Source: Scandinavium sp036409475 (lineage in GTDB: Bacteria; Pseudomonadota; Gammaproteobacteria; Enterobacterales; Enterobacteriaceae). Taken from it: a stretch of DNA of 64,000 nt. A program made the position numbers and the translations under genes. The first letter of the stretch is position 1, and each line of letters opens with the position of its first letter. The stretch lies in NCBI RefSeq assembly GCF_036409475.1, contig NZ_JAYRCK010000001.1:186001-250000 (forward strand), read 5' to 3'. Of this stretch, positions 18,419 to 27,854 are shown in pieces. Below the pieces are notes generated by a model, which was not told the DNA's origin, ran no database searches, and saw only the letters and a list, made by a program, of their open reading frames with translations.

Positions 18419-19312
18419 TTACTCCGTATGACGTAAGGCCTCAATCAGCAGCGCAAATGCCGCCGGATGCTGTTTGCGGCTCGGGTAATAAAGATAGTAA
18501 CCGGGGAACGTCGGGCACCACTCGTCCAGCACTTGCATCAGTTCCCCGCTTTTTAGGTATTCCGTGACGGTATCTTCCGGCACGCTCGCCAGGCCAAAAC
18601 CTGATAACACCGCATCGATTCTTTCCGACAGTAAATTCAGCGTTAACTGCCCTTCCACCCGCACGCGCAGCGGTTTGCCGTCACGTTCAAATTCCCAGTG
18701 ATAAAGCCCGCCCGCCGTCGGTAAACGCATATTGATGCAGCGATGATACTGAAGATCATGTGGCGTAACAGGCGCAGGATTATCAGCAAAATAGCCCGGC
18801 GAGCCGACCACCACCATCCGCATGTCCGGCCCGATTTTTACCGCGATCATATCTTTGTCGACACTCTCGCCAAGGCGCACGCCTGCATCGAAACGCCCTT
18901 CGACGATATCGACAAAGCCGTTATCAGCAATCAGCTCCACGTTAATCTGCGGGTACTGTTTCAGAAAAGGTTTTAGCTTCGGCCAAACGAGACTGCGAGC
19001 GGAATGCTCCCCGGCAGATAAACGAATGTTCCCGGAAGCGGTGCCGTTCATCTGCAACAGCGCTTCAAGCTCCTGCTCCAGATCGGCAATGCGCGGTTCC
19101 AGACAAGCCATGATCCGCTCCCCGGCTTCTGTCGGTGCCACACTTCGCGTCGTGCGAGTCAGCAAGCGCAGGTTCAGGCGCTCCTCAAGTGCCTTAACAG
19201 CATGGCTAAGCGCAGACTGAGACACGCCCAATTTGCTGGCCGCCTTGGTGAAACTCCGCTCTCTGGCCACCACCAAAAAAATCTGCAGTTCGTTGAAGTT
19301 CTCTTTAAGCAC
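18419..19312 (-). CDS. LysR-family transcriptional regulator
   Basis: 297 residues. A winged helix-turn-helix lies at the N-terminus (FTKAASKLGVSQSALSHAVKALEE), followed by a LysR substrate-binding domain. An open frame reaches 19357, but GTG at 19312 follows AAGGA and gives the usual LysR start just before the HTH (LKENFNELQIF). It is convergent with the aldo/keto reductase, and regulators of this subgroup often sit beside such reductases. Its ligand is unknown. Confidence 0.85.
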   Translation of the reverse strand: MLKENFNELQIFLVVARERSFTKAASKLGVSQSALSHAVKALEERLNLRLLTRTTRSVAPTEAGERIMACLEPRIADLEQELEALLQMNGTASGNIRLSAGEHSARSLVWPKLKPFLKQYPQINVELIADNGFVDIVEGRFDAGVRLGESVDKDMIAVKIGPDMRMVVVGSPGYFADNPAPVTPHDLQYHRCINMRLPTAGGLYHWEFERDGKPLRVRVEGQLTLNLLSERIDAVLSGFGLASVPEDTVTEYLKSGELMQVLDEWCPTFPGYYLYYPSRKQHPAAFALLIEALRHTE

Positions 19313-19535
19313 CGTGCATCCTTTATCAGGCTGGTTAGCTGGCCTTCGCCGCGACATTGGGGGACAGTATAAGCATAAAGGTTGCTGGGCTTGAAATTCT
19401 GCGGGATGGTGGGTTGCTTGGGGTTTGGGGAACGCTGGTCATCGCTGAGAGCGCCCCCTGGGCTTCTTGTAGGGCGGCTTTGTGCCAGGAGGGGACGTTG
19501 ACTAGCAGGACTATGGCTTACTGAGTTGTCAGAAC

Positions 19536-20138
19536 TTAGTGAGCCAGGCTATGTAGTGAAAAAACGATGAGTAGAATCCCTCCCGCGGTGTTCACATATT
19601 TTTTTAGCTGCACAGGATTAATCTTTTTGGCTGAGAATACTAGGGTATGACTAATAGCGATCAGCCAAAGACTCATCACCACTACGTGAACAGAAGCTAA
19701 TGCCAAATAATTGCCAACGCCTCCATGCTTCCCACTAAACTGAGAAACAACTGTGAGGTAGAAAATAATGGCTTTAGGATTTAATAAGTTAGCCAGCCAC
19801 GCATCTTTTAGAGTTACGGTGGTCATGCCATTACTTAAGTGATTGGGCTTTGCACTCATGCCGCTTCGGATGAGCATAAAACCCAACCAAAGAAGATAAA
19901 TGGTACCTGTAAGTCTCAGGAAATCATAAATTGCGGGAGATGAAACAATAACGGCAGTTATACCGAGTCCGATCAGAAGAGCATGAGTATAAATGCCCAA
20001 CGCTGTTCCGGCGACGGTTCTGAAAAGACCACTGCGCCCGTCAGACAGAGCACTGCTCATAACAAGCGTGAAACTTGCACCGGGCGATAATGCAATAGGC
20101 AGTAATGCAGGTATGAAGCCCAGAAGATTTATTTCCAT
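19536..20138 (-). CDS. LysE/RhtB-family amino acid exporter
   Basis: 200 residues with about six membrane segments. The N-terminal block IALSPGASFTLVMSSALSDGR and the NLLNPKAIIFYL block are typical of the LysE/RhtB translocators that export amino acids such as homoserine, threonine or leucine. It looks more AT-rich than its neighbours and has no place in the E. coli order, so it may be acquired. Nothing identifiable lies in the gaps either side (19358-19535 and 20139-20295). Confidence 0.8.
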   Translation of the reverse strand: MEINLLGFIPALLPIALSPGASFTLVMSSALSDGRSGLFRTVAGTALGIYTHALLIGLGITAVIVSSPAIYDFLRLTGTIYLLWLGFMLIRSGMSAKPNHLSNGMTTVTLKDAWLANLLNPKAIIFYLTVVSQFSGKHGGVGNYLALASVHVVVMSLWLIAISHTLVFSAKKINPVQLKKYVNTAGGILLIVFSLHSLAH

Positions 20139-20295
20139 ATGCTTTCAATAGTATGCAACATCTCTTTGATCTGCAAACTCAGTAACACACTCGTTGTTTT
20201 ACGAGAGAAGGGCTGTTCTGTATCGATGAATGTCCACTGCTCGCTCATAGCGTACCCAACTCCCACCAGCTTCGAACCATAAGCCAACGCCCCCA

Positions 20296-20757
20296 CTACC
20301 GCAACTCAACCAGCCCCTTTGCAAAACACACAGCTTCATCCCTGCCAATATAAGGGCCATAATTTTCGATACGGGCATACCCATTCTTCTCGTAAAAATC
20401 GACTGCCCTGTGGTTGATGCATCGGGTTTCTAGCCAGATCTCGCTATATCCCATTTCGCTGGCTGAGGTTTCCAGAAAGGTGAGCAACGCTTTGCCAACA
20501 CCTGGCACGCTTCGGTCTGAATACATCCTTTTAAGCTCGGCTATATTTTTCGTTAACGGCCGGATAGCGCCACACCCTATCGCATCGCCTTGCGCATTTC
20601 TTGCCAGGACCCATAACGACTTGTCTTCCTTCATTGCATCCACGGTGAAATTGCTTTTGCCGGTATCACCCGTTATCGCGGCAAGTTCAGATGACAGCAT
20701 GTCGATTAAACGTTGAGATTCTGAACTTAGAGGATCTGATTTCTCTACTATTATCAT
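20296..20757 (-). CDS. GNAT-family N-acetyltransferase
   Basis: 153 residues with a GNAT core: beta strands around CGAIRPL, the acetyl-CoA loop region (RSVPGVGKALLTFLE) and the C-terminal NHRAVDFYEKNGYARI motif. ATG 20757 follows AGGAT; the open frame to 20829 has no ribosome binding site. Substrate unknown. Confidence 0.8.
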   Translation of the reverse strand: MIIVEKSDPLSSESQRLIDMLSSELAAITGDTGKSNFTVDAMKEDKSLWVLARNAQGDAIGCGAIRPLTKNIAELKRMYSDRSVPGVGKALLTFLETSASEMGYSEIWLETRCINHRAVDFYEKNGYARIENYGPYIGRDEAVCFAKGLVELR

Positions 20758-20957
20758 GGTTATATCCTGTGCAAAGGTTTGAGCCAGCATAAAGCATTCT
20801 GCCGGTAAATGCCGTAGCTCAGCCCCCATGAGCAGGGAGTTAAGTGCAACATTCTCTTCCCGCTCATCTTCGCCCTACAAAACACACCGCATAAAGCCAG
20901 CCGCCAGAAATTCTGCTACCATCCCTGCATCATTCACCCTGCAAAGTGGCTGCGACT

Positions 20958-21764
20958 ATGAAATTTGTCTCTTTTAATATCAACGGCCTGCGCGCCCGTC
21001 CTCATCAGCTGGAAGCGATCGTTGAAAAGCATCAACCTGACGTGATTGGCCTTCAGGAGACCAAAGTTCACGACGACATGTTCCCGCTCGAAGATGTCGC
21101 CAAACTCGGTTACAACGTCTTCTACCACGGCCAGAAAGGCCATTACGGCGTGGCGCTGTTAACCAAAGAGACGCCGATTTCTGTGCGCCGTGGTTTTCCG
21201 GGCGATGATGAAGAAGCGCAGCGTCGCATTATCATGGCTGAAGTGCCCTCTCCGTTTGGCAATCTCACCGTGATTAACGGCTACTTCCCGCAGGGCGAAA
21301 GCCGCGACCATCCTGTGAAGTTTCCTGCAAAAACGAAGTTTTATCAGGATTTGCAGGACTATCTGACTGGCGAGCTGAAAAAAGAGAACCCGGTGCTGAT
21401 CATGGGCGATATGAACATCAGCCCGACGGATTTGGATATCGGCATTGGTGAAGACAGCCGTAAGCGCTGGCTGCGCACGGGCAAATGCTCCTTCCTGCCG
21501 GAAGAACGTGAGTGGATGGAGCGTCTGCTCGGTTGGGGTCTGGTGGACACCTTCCGTCACGCGAACCCTGAAACGCAGGACAAATTCTCATGGTTTGACT
21601 ACCGTTCCAAAGGCTTCGACGACAACCGCGGCCTGCGCATAGACTTGCTGCTGGCAAGCCAGGGGCTGGCACCGCACTGCATCGAAACCGGCATCGACTA
21701 CGAGATCCGCAGCATGGAAAAACCGTCGGATCACGCACCGGTCTGGGCGACCTTTAAGGGCTAA
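20958..21764 (+). CDS. xthA: Exonuclease III
   Basis: 268 residues, Mg-dependent AP endonuclease and 3'-5' exonuclease of base excision repair. Conserved motifs: FNINGLRAR at the start, LQETK near residue 34, GDMNISP near residue 150, and SDHAPVW at the end. ATG 20958 rather than GTG 20946 gives the E. coli length and sequence. Confidence 0.96.
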   Translation: MKFVSFNINGLRARPHQLEAIVEKHQPDVIGLQETKVHDDMFPLEDVAKLGYNVFYHGQKGHYGVALLTKETPISVRRGFPGDDEEAQRRIIMAEVPSPFGNLTVINGYFPQGESRDHPVKFPAKTKFYQDLQDYLTGELKKENPVLIMGDMNISPTDLDIGIGEDSRKRWLRTGKCSFLPEEREWMERLLGWGLVDTFRHANPETQDKFSWFDYRSKGFDDNRGLRIDLLLASQGLAPHCIETGIDYEIRSMEKPSDHAPVWATFKG

Positions 21765-21783
21765 GCTCGGGTAATCCGCCAAA

Positions 21784-22458
21784 GTGAATACACGTAAACT
21801 GGGGCTGCTGGCGTTGCTGGCAGCCTTTATTGTTGCCGTTTTAATCTGGCTGCCCCGCGAGTGGCTTTCATTAAGCACCTTGCAGCAGTCGCACGCTGCT
21901 GCCGTCAGCTGGTATCACGCGCATCCTCAACTGGCTTGTGTCGCTTACTTCCTGATTTATGTGCTGGTTACCGCGTTGTCCATTCCAGGCGCTACGCTTA
22001 TTACTCTACTCGGCGGCGCTGTGTTGCCGTTTTGGTTGGCGGTTGTGATGGTCTCTTTCGCCTCAACAACCGGTGCGCTGCTGGCGATGCTCGTCAGCCG
22101 TTACCTTCTGGCCGATTGGGTCAGTCAGCGCTTTCCCGCTCAAATGCGCAGAGTGAATGACGGCATTGCCCGCGACGGTGCGTTTTATCTTTTTGCGCTG
22201 CGGATGATGCCGCTGTTTCCGTTCTTTTTGGTGAATCTGCTGGCGGGTGTCACGCGATTAAGCCTGTGGCGCTATTGGTGGGTCAGCCAGTTGGGCATGC
22301 TGCCCGCGACGCTGATTTATCTCAATGCAGGCCGTCAGTTAAGTCAGCTACACTCGCTGGCCGATATTCTCTCCGGAGGAATGCTGCTCGCATTCGCTCT
22401 GATTGGCCTGTTGCCGTTGATTTCTCGCCGTCTGCTGGGCCACTTTCTTCATCGTTAA
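21784..22458 (+). CDS. TVP38/TMEM64 (DedA-like) membrane protein, YdjX/YdjZ group
   Basis: 224 residues, start GTG, with five or six membrane segments. The central block (ARDGAFYLFALRMMPLFPFFLVNLLAGVT region) is the SNARE-associated/VTT domain signature. In E. coli three genes ydjX, ydjY and ydjZ stand between xthA and ynjA; only one is present here. It lies ten bases before ynjB and is probably in the same operon. Function unknown, possibly lipid scrambling or transport as for other VTT proteins. Confidence 0.85.
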   Translation: MNTRKLGLLALLAAFIVAVLIWLPREWLSLSTLQQSHAAAVSWYHAHPQLACVAYFLIYVLVTALSIPGATLITLLGGAVLPFWLAVVMVSFASTTGALLAMLVSRYLLADWVSQRFPAQMRRVNDGIARDGAFYLFALRMMPLFPFFLVNLLAGVTRLSLWRYWWVSQLGMLPATLIYLNAGRQLSQLHSLADILSGGMLLAFALIGLLPLISRRLLGHFLHR

Positions 22459-22468
22459 AGGAGTTCGT

Positions 22469-23629
22469 ATGCGCCGTGTGCGTTATGGGATCTTTTTCGC
22501 CGGGTTGCTTGCCAGCAGCCCATTACTCGCCAACACCTCGTGGCAGCAAACTGAAGCGCAGGCGCGCGGGCAAACCGTCTGGTTTAATGCCTGGGGCGGC
22601 GATCAGGCGGTGAACCGCTATCTCGACTGGGTCAGTGGGGAAGTGAAACGCGATTACGATATCACTTTGCGCATCGTGCATATTGCCGACGCTGCCGATA
22701 CGGTGAAGCGCATTCAGACAGAAGCGAAAGCAGGCCGCACGCACAACGGTTCGGTCGATTTGCTGTGGGTGAACGGGGAAAACTTCCGTACCCTGAAAGA
22801 GGCAAATCTGCTGAAAACAGGCTGGGCCGAACAGCTACCAAACTGGCGCTATGTTGATGTGCAAAAACCCGTTCGGGAAGATTTTTCCGTGCCGACTGAC
22901 GGCGCGGAATCACCGTGGGGAAGCGCACAATTAACGTTTATCGCCCGTCGCGAACAAACGTCACAGCCGCCGCTTTCCGCCGCTGATTTGCTCAGTTTTG
23001 CTGCCGCTCACCCCGGCACGGTGACTTATCCTCGCCCACCAGATTTCACCGCAACGGCGTTTCTGGAACAACTTCTGCTGGTGCTCACCACGCAGCCTGA
23101 TGCACTAAAGCTGCCGCCGAATGCTGAAACCTTTGCCGAGGTGACTGCGCCGCTGTGGGCGTATCTGGATAAACTGCATCCGCAACTTTGGCGTAAAGGT
23201 ACGGATTTCCCGGCATCACCGGCGAAAATGGATGCCATGCTCGCCAACGGGACTTTGCGGCTTTCTTTGACGTTTAACCCCATGCACGCTGCGCAAAAAG
23301 TCGCGAGCGGCGAATTGCCAAAAAACAGCTACAGCTTTGGCTTTCGTAAAGGCATGATCGGCAACGTTCATTTCGTCACGATCCCGGCAAACGCCCGTTC
23401 CCCGCAGGCTGCACAGGTTGTGGCGAACTTCCTGCTTTCCCCGGCTGCTCAACAGCGTAAGGCTGATGCTGCTGTATGGGGCGACCCGACAGTGTTAGAC
23501 ATGCAAAAGCTGCCTGAGCCCTGGCCTGAAGTCACCTCAGAACAGACGCCAGCAGTATTGGCTGAGCCGCATGCCGCCTGGGTCAACGCGCTGGAGCAGG
23601 AATGGCTGCGCCGTTACGGTACGCACTGA
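22469..23629 (+). CDS. ynjB: ABC transporter periplasmic binding protein YnjB
   Basis: 386 residues with a signal peptide (cut near residue 21 after LLAN) and an extracellular solute-binding fold of the thiamine/iron-binding class. The TVWFNAWGGD segment starts the mature domain. It delivers an unknown ligand to YnjC/YnjD. An AAAGGAG ribosome binding site precedes it. Its 3' end overlaps ynjC by 28 bases. Confidence 0.9.
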   Translation: MRRVRYGIFFAGLLASSPLLANTSWQQTEAQARGQTVWFNAWGGDQAVNRYLDWVSGEVKRDYDITLRIVHIADAADTVKRIQTEAKAGRTHNGSVDLLWVNGENFRTLKEANLLKTGWAEQLPNWRYVDVQKPVREDFSVPTDGAESPWGSAQLTFIARREQTSQPPLSAADLLSFAAAHPGTVTYPRPPDFTATAFLEQLLLVLTTQPDALKLPPNAETFAEVTAPLWAYLDKLHPQLWRKGTDFPASPAKMDAMLANGTLRLSLTFNPMHAAQKVASGELPKNSYSFGFRKGMIGNVHFVTIPANARSPQAAQVVANFLLSPAAQQRKADAAVWGDPTVLDMQKLPEPWPEVTSEQTPAVLAEPHAAWVNALEQEWLRRYGTH

Positions 23630-25137
23630 TTTCCCTGCTGTGGACAACAATGGCACTGATTTATCTGCCGTTGTTGCCTGCACTCAGCCAGCTTGTGCAA
23701 CCGGCCTTCTCGCTGGCTGACTGGCAAACGCTGCTTCACGATACGCAACTGCCACAGGCGCTGCTTGCAACCCTTGTCTCTACGGTGATTGCCGTGAGTG
23801 GCGCGCTGTTGATTGCGTTAGCCGTGGTCGCTGCGCTTTGGCCTTCTCAACGCTGGCAGCGTCTTGCCTCGCAGCTTCCTCTGCTGCTCGCCGTGCCGCA
23901 TGTTGCTTTTGTCACCGCCGCCCTGTTGCTCTTTGCCGAAGGCGGCTGGCTGTTTCACCAGTTCCCCACGCTGACGCCGTTTATCGATCGTTATGGCATT
24001 GGGCTCGGCCTGACGCTGGCGGTCAAAGAGAGCGTGTTTTTGCTGTGGACGCTCTATGCCCTACTCAGCGGCAAACGGCTCACGCAACAAAGCCTGGTGC
24101 TACGCGCTCAGGGTTACGGCCGCTGGCAAATTCTGGCCTGGCTGGTATTGCCGCAATTGATGCCACAACTGCGGATCGTGCTGCTGGCGACGACAGCCTG
24201 GACGCTTTCTGCGGTAGATGTGGCGATTATTCTTGGGCCAGGAAACCCGCCGACACTGGCGGTTCTTGCCTGGCAATGGCTCTCACAGGGTGATACCCAG
24301 CAACAAACGCAAGGGACGCTGGCTTGTCTGCTTTTGCTATTCATCCTGGCGGCGATGATTTTGGCAGCCATGCTGGTCTGGTGGCTATTCCGTCGAAGCA
24401 TTCCTGATTTTCAGGGCGTTCGCCGCCCCGCTTCTTATGACTTTGCTGGTCGCGTGTTTGCGTGGCTGTTGCCGCTCTCTGGCTTACTCTGTGTCTTGAC
24501 GCTCGCGCTGCTTTCCCGCCTGGATGGTGTCGCAATGACCAGCCTGTTCAACAGCCTGTGGCTGGCTCTCAGTGCATCACTTCTGGCGGCGATGCTCGGC
24601 TTGCTGTGGCTCGAATATGGCCCGAAGCGTTATACGTTCTGGATTTGGTTACCGCTGGTGCTACCTGCGCTGCCGCTTGTTGCCGGGCAATATCAGCTGG
24701 CGTTATGGAGCTGGCAAGATGGCGAGGGACTCACCGTTCTCTGGGGGCACTTGCTGTGGGTGGTGCCGTGGACGTTGTTTATCCTGCATCCTGCCTGGCA
24801 CAAACTTGACCCGCGAATTTTACTCGTCGCTCGCACGCTCGGTTGGGGTCAATGGCGCTGCTTCTGGACGGTGAAATGCCCTCTTCTGCTGCGTCCTGTG
24901 CTCAGTGCTGTCGCGGTCGGGTTCTCGGTGAGCATTGCGCAATATTTACCGACCGTCTGGCTGGGTGCGGGGCGAATCACTACGCTTACCACTGACGCCG
25001 TGGCGCTGAGCAGCGCCGGCAGCACGCCTTTGCTGGCAACTCAGGCGCTGTGGCAACTGTTGCTGCCGGGCCTCTTTTTCGGGGTCATCGCCCTGCTGCT
25101 CAGGCTGACAGGCCATTACCGACAAGGACTTCGTTGA
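23602..25137 (+). CDS. ynjC: ABC transporter permease YnjC
   Basis: 511 residues, a fused two-domain permease of about twelve membrane segments. Each half carries a coupling loop of the kind that contacts the ATPase (for example ARTLGWGQWRCFW in the second half). It starts inside ynjB and its TGA overlaps the ynjD ATG (TGATG). Confidence 0.9.
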   Translation: MAAPLRYALISLLWTTMALIYLPLLPALSQLVQPAFSLADWQTLLHDTQLPQALLATLVSTVIAVSGALLIALAVVAALWPSQRWQRLASQLPLLLAVPHVAFVTAALLLFAEGGWLFHQFPTLTPFIDRYGIGLGLTLAVKESVFLLWTLYALLSGKRLTQQSLVLRAQGYGRWQILAWLVLPQLMPQLRIVLLATTAWTLSAVDVAIILGPGNPPTLAVLAWQWLSQGDTQQQTQGTLACLLLLFILAAMILAAMLVWWLFRRSIPDFQGVRRPASYDFAGRVFAWLLPLSGLLCVLTLALLSRLDGVAMTSLFNSLWLALSASLLAAMLGLLWLEYGPKRYTFWIWLPLVLPALPLVAGQYQLALWSWQDGEGLTVLWGHLLWVVPWTLFILHPAWHKLDPRILLVARTLGWGQWRCFWTVKCPLLLRPVLSAVAVGFSVSIAQYLPTVWLGAGRITTLTTDAVALSSAGSTPLLATQALWQLLLPGLFFGVIALLLRLTGHYRQGLR

Positions 25138-25769
25138 TGTTAATCGTGAAAAACCTGACCCTGACTTGCGGCTCCTCACCGTTACTTCGTGGCGTAACCT
25201 TTCAGGTTGAGAAAGGCGAAGTGTTGACGTTAATGGGCGATTCTGGCAGCGGAAAATCCACCCTGTTTACATGGATGGTCGGTGCGCTGCCTGAAGCCTT
25301 TCAGGCTTCGGGTGAACTCTGGCTGGCAGATAAGCGCCTGGATGGACTGCCAACCGAAACCCGGCATGTCGGCATCCTTTTCCAGGACGCGCTGCTGTTT
25401 GATCACTTCAGCGTCGGGCAAAACCTGCTGCTCGCCCTTCCGTCGTCGGTCGCTCGCCTGCAAAGGCGCTCAAAAGTTGAGGCCGCGCTGGAAAGTGCCG
25501 GATTAGGTGGTTTTTACTCACGCGACCCTGCCACGCTTTCCGGTGGACAACGTGCTCGCATTGCGTTGCTGCGTTCGCTGCTAGCTCAGCCCGATGCCCT
25601 GCTGCTTGATGAGCCGTTTAGTGGCCTCGATGCCACGCTTCGCGATAGCTTCCGCGCGTTCGTTTTTAGCCAGATTCACCAACAGAATATTCCCGCCGTG
25701 CTGGTCACTCATGACGTGGCAGACATCCCGCCAGAGGGCCGTTGTCTGCAGCTTGAAAGCTGGCGCTAA
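25137..25769 (+). CDS. ynjD: ABC transporter ATPase YnjD
   Basis: 210 residues: Walker A GDSGSGKST near residue 35, signature LSGGQRARIA near residue 134, Walker B DALLLDEPFSGLDA. It powers the YnjBC importer. The frame is open to 25050 but the start at 25137 couples to the ynjC stop and gives the usual ABC length. Confidence 0.92.
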   Translation: MLIVKNLTLTCGSSPLLRGVTFQVEKGEVLTLMGDSGSGKSTLFTWMVGALPEAFQASGELWLADKRLDGLPTETRHVGILFQDALLFDHFSVGQNLLLALPSSVARLQRRSKVEAALESAGLGGFYSRDPATLSGGQRARIALLRSLLAQPDALLLDEPFSGLDATLRDSFRAFVFSQIHQQNIPAVLVTHDVADIPPEGRCLQLESWR

Positions 25770-25844
25770 TCTGTTTCAGCGCAAGGATTTTCTCAATCCG
25801 GAGGTGCAGAATGACGCTTCATTTCACTCCTGTCGGGCAATTCG

Positions 25845-27152
25845 ATGAAACGTGTTTCTCAACTGACCGCGCTGGCCCTGCTGATCGGGCTGTCTTCCTC
25901 TGCTTCCTTTGCCGCTGATAAGGCTTCGACCTTGACGCTCAGCGAACTGCAACAACAACACGGTGTCGCCATTGATACGCGCCTGAGCGCGTTTTATAAC
26001 GGCTGGCCGCAAGCACTCAATGGTACTGAAGGTCATGAACCTTCTGCGCTCAACCTTTCGGCAACCTGGCTTTCAGCGATGAACGATGAACAGCTGGCCG
26101 CCTGGATCAAACAACACCAGTTGCAGCCTGCCACGCCTGTCGCGCTGTATGGTGCAATCCAGGATAACGAAGCCGTTGCAGTTCGCCTGAAAAAAGCCGG
26201 AATGACTCACGTCACCCTGCTTAGCGATGCCTTACAACAGCCTGAAAGATTGCAAAAACTGCCGCACTTTGAACAGCTGGTTTACCCACAATGGCTGCAC
26301 GATTTGCAACTGCAAAAGGTGGTCACTGCCGCGCCAGAAGGCGACTGGAAAGTGTTTGAAGCAGCCTGGGGCGCGCCAAAACTTTATCTGCTGAGCCACA
26401 TTCCGGGGGCCGGGTACATCGACACCAATGAGGTGGAAAGCGAGCCGCTGTGGAATAAAGTCCCGGACAACAAGCTGAAAGCATTGATGGCAAAACAAGG
26501 CATTCGCCATGACACCACGGTTATCCTTTACGGACGTGATGTTTACGCGGCGGCCCGCGTGGCGCAAATCCTGCTGTATGCAGGCGTGAAAGATGTTCGT
26601 CTGCTGGATGGCGGCTGGAAAACCTGGTCAGATGCCGGTTTGCCTGTTGAGCGCGGCATGCCCGGCAACATCACTCCCGCCCCGGACTTTGGCGCGCCAA
26701 TCCCAGGCCAGCCACAGTTGATGCTCAACGAACAACAGGCTCGTGGCTTGCTGCATCGTCAGGATGCGTCGCTGGTCAGCATTCGTTCCTGGCCGGAATT
26801 TATTGGCACCACCAGCGGCTACAGTTACATCAAGCCAAAAGGTGAGATTGCTGGCGCTCGTTGGGGCCACGCAGGCAGCGACTCCACGCACATGGAAGAT
26901 TTCCATAATCCGGATGGCACCATGCGTACCGCCGATGACATCGCGGCAATGTGGAAAGCATGGAATATTCTGCCGTCGCAACAGGTGTCTTTCTATTGCG
27001 GCACAGGCTGGCGCGCTTCCGAAACGTTCATGTATGCCCGCGCCATGGGCTGGCAGAACATTTCGGTGTATGACGGCGGCTGGTATGAGTGGAGCCAGAA
27101 CCCGAAAAACCCGGTTAGCCGTGGTGAGCGTGGGCCTGAGTCTACACTTTAA
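25845..27152 (+). CDS. ynjE: Thiosulfate sulfurtransferase YnjE
   Basis: 435 residues with a signal peptide (cut after SFA, residue 23) and three rhodanese-like domains. Only the last has the catalytic cysteine loop, CGTGWRAS near residue 384. It moves a sulfane sulfur in the periplasm. It follows ynjBCD in the same direction, 75 bases on, suggesting a link between the transporter and a sulfur compound or a metal. Confidence 0.92.
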   Translation: MKRVSQLTALALLIGLSSSASFAADKASTLTLSELQQQHGVAIDTRLSAFYNGWPQALNGTEGHEPSALNLSATWLSAMNDEQLAAWIKQHQLQPATPVALYGAIQDNEAVAVRLKKAGMTHVTLLSDALQQPERLQKLPHFEQLVYPQWLHDLQLQKVVTAAPEGDWKVFEAAWGAPKLYLLSHIPGAGYIDTNEVESEPLWNKVPDNKLKALMAKQGIRHDTTVILYGRDVYAAARVAQILLYAGVKDVRLLDGGWKTWSDAGLPVERGMPGNITPAPDFGAPIPGQPQLMLNEQQARGLLHRQDASLVSIRSWPEFIGTTSGYSYIKPKGEIAGARWGHAGSDSTHMEDFHNPDGTMRTADDIAAMWKAWNILPSQQVSFYCGTGWRASETFMYARAMGWQNISVYDGGWYEWSQNPKNPVSRGERGPESTL

Positions 27153-27160
27153 TCTTTTCA

Positions 27161-27237
27161 TGCCCGGCGGCGATGCCTTGCCGGGCCTACACCGGCTTAG
27201 ACCCCGTAGGCCGGGTAAGCGTCAGCGCCACCCGGCA
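27161..27237. repeat. REP/BIME pair
   Basis: Two inverted GCCCGG/CCGGGC-type units lie between the convergent ynjE and ynjF genes. Confidence 0.85.
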
Positions 27238-27242
27238 ATCAA

Positions 27243-27854
27243 TCAAACTTGCTTCAGCGTCTGATAGCCACTCCAGATCCTCGTCAGCGTCGTCAGCCAA
27301 CACAGCGCGCCAAAAATCCCTGCCAGCCATGCAAAATACTGTGGGAACAGGCAGCACAGCACGAAGAGTAAAATCGTTTCCGTCCCTTCCGTTAAGCCGC
27401 CCAGATAGTAAAACGACTTGTGCGCGTAGCCAGGGTTATCAATTTGATGTTTTGCCTCCAGCGCGGCGAAGGCCAGAAAACTGCTGCCAGTGCCGATAAA
27501 CGCAAACAGCAGCCAGCCACCCGCCACGGCGTTCGCCTGAGGATCGGCGAGAATAAACCCGAACGGCACCAGTGCGTAAAACAGAAAATCGAGCGAAATA
27601 TCGAGAAAACCGCCTGCATCTGTCAGCCCACGGCGACGAGCCAGCGCGCCATCCAGCCCGTCCAGCAGGCGGTTGAGCAAAATCGCCACCAGCGCCGGAA
27701 GATACCAACCTAGTGCCAGAAACGGCAGTGCCAGCACGCCGATGGCAAAACCTGTTAGCGTCACGCCATCAGCCGAAATGCCCTGCTTCTCAAGCTTCGC
27801 AGCAAAGTGATTGAGAGCCGGTTTCAGGCGAAGGTGCAAATGGCGGTCAAGCAT
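27243..27854 (-). CDS. ynjF: CDP-alcohol phosphatidyltransferase family protein YnjF
   Basis: 203 residues with four to six membrane segments and the family motif DGLDGALARRRGLTDAGGFLD (DGxxAR...GxxxD) near residues 60-80. It should join a CDP-alcohol to a lipid or polyol at the inner membrane; the substrate is not known. The start at 27854 follows AAGGAAACCCC; the upstream ATG 27869 has no ribosome binding site. It overlaps the end of ynjA by eight bases. Confidence 0.9.
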   Translation of the reverse strand: MLDRHLHLRLKPALNHFAAKLEKQGISADGVTLTGFAIGVLALPFLALGWYLPALVAILLNRLLDGLDGALARRRGLTDAGGFLDISLDFLFYALVPFGFILADPQANAVAGGWLLFAFIGTGSSFLAFAALEAKHQIDNPGYAHKSFYYLGGLTEGTETILLFVLCCLFPQYFAWLAGIFGALCWLTTLTRIWSGYQTLKQV

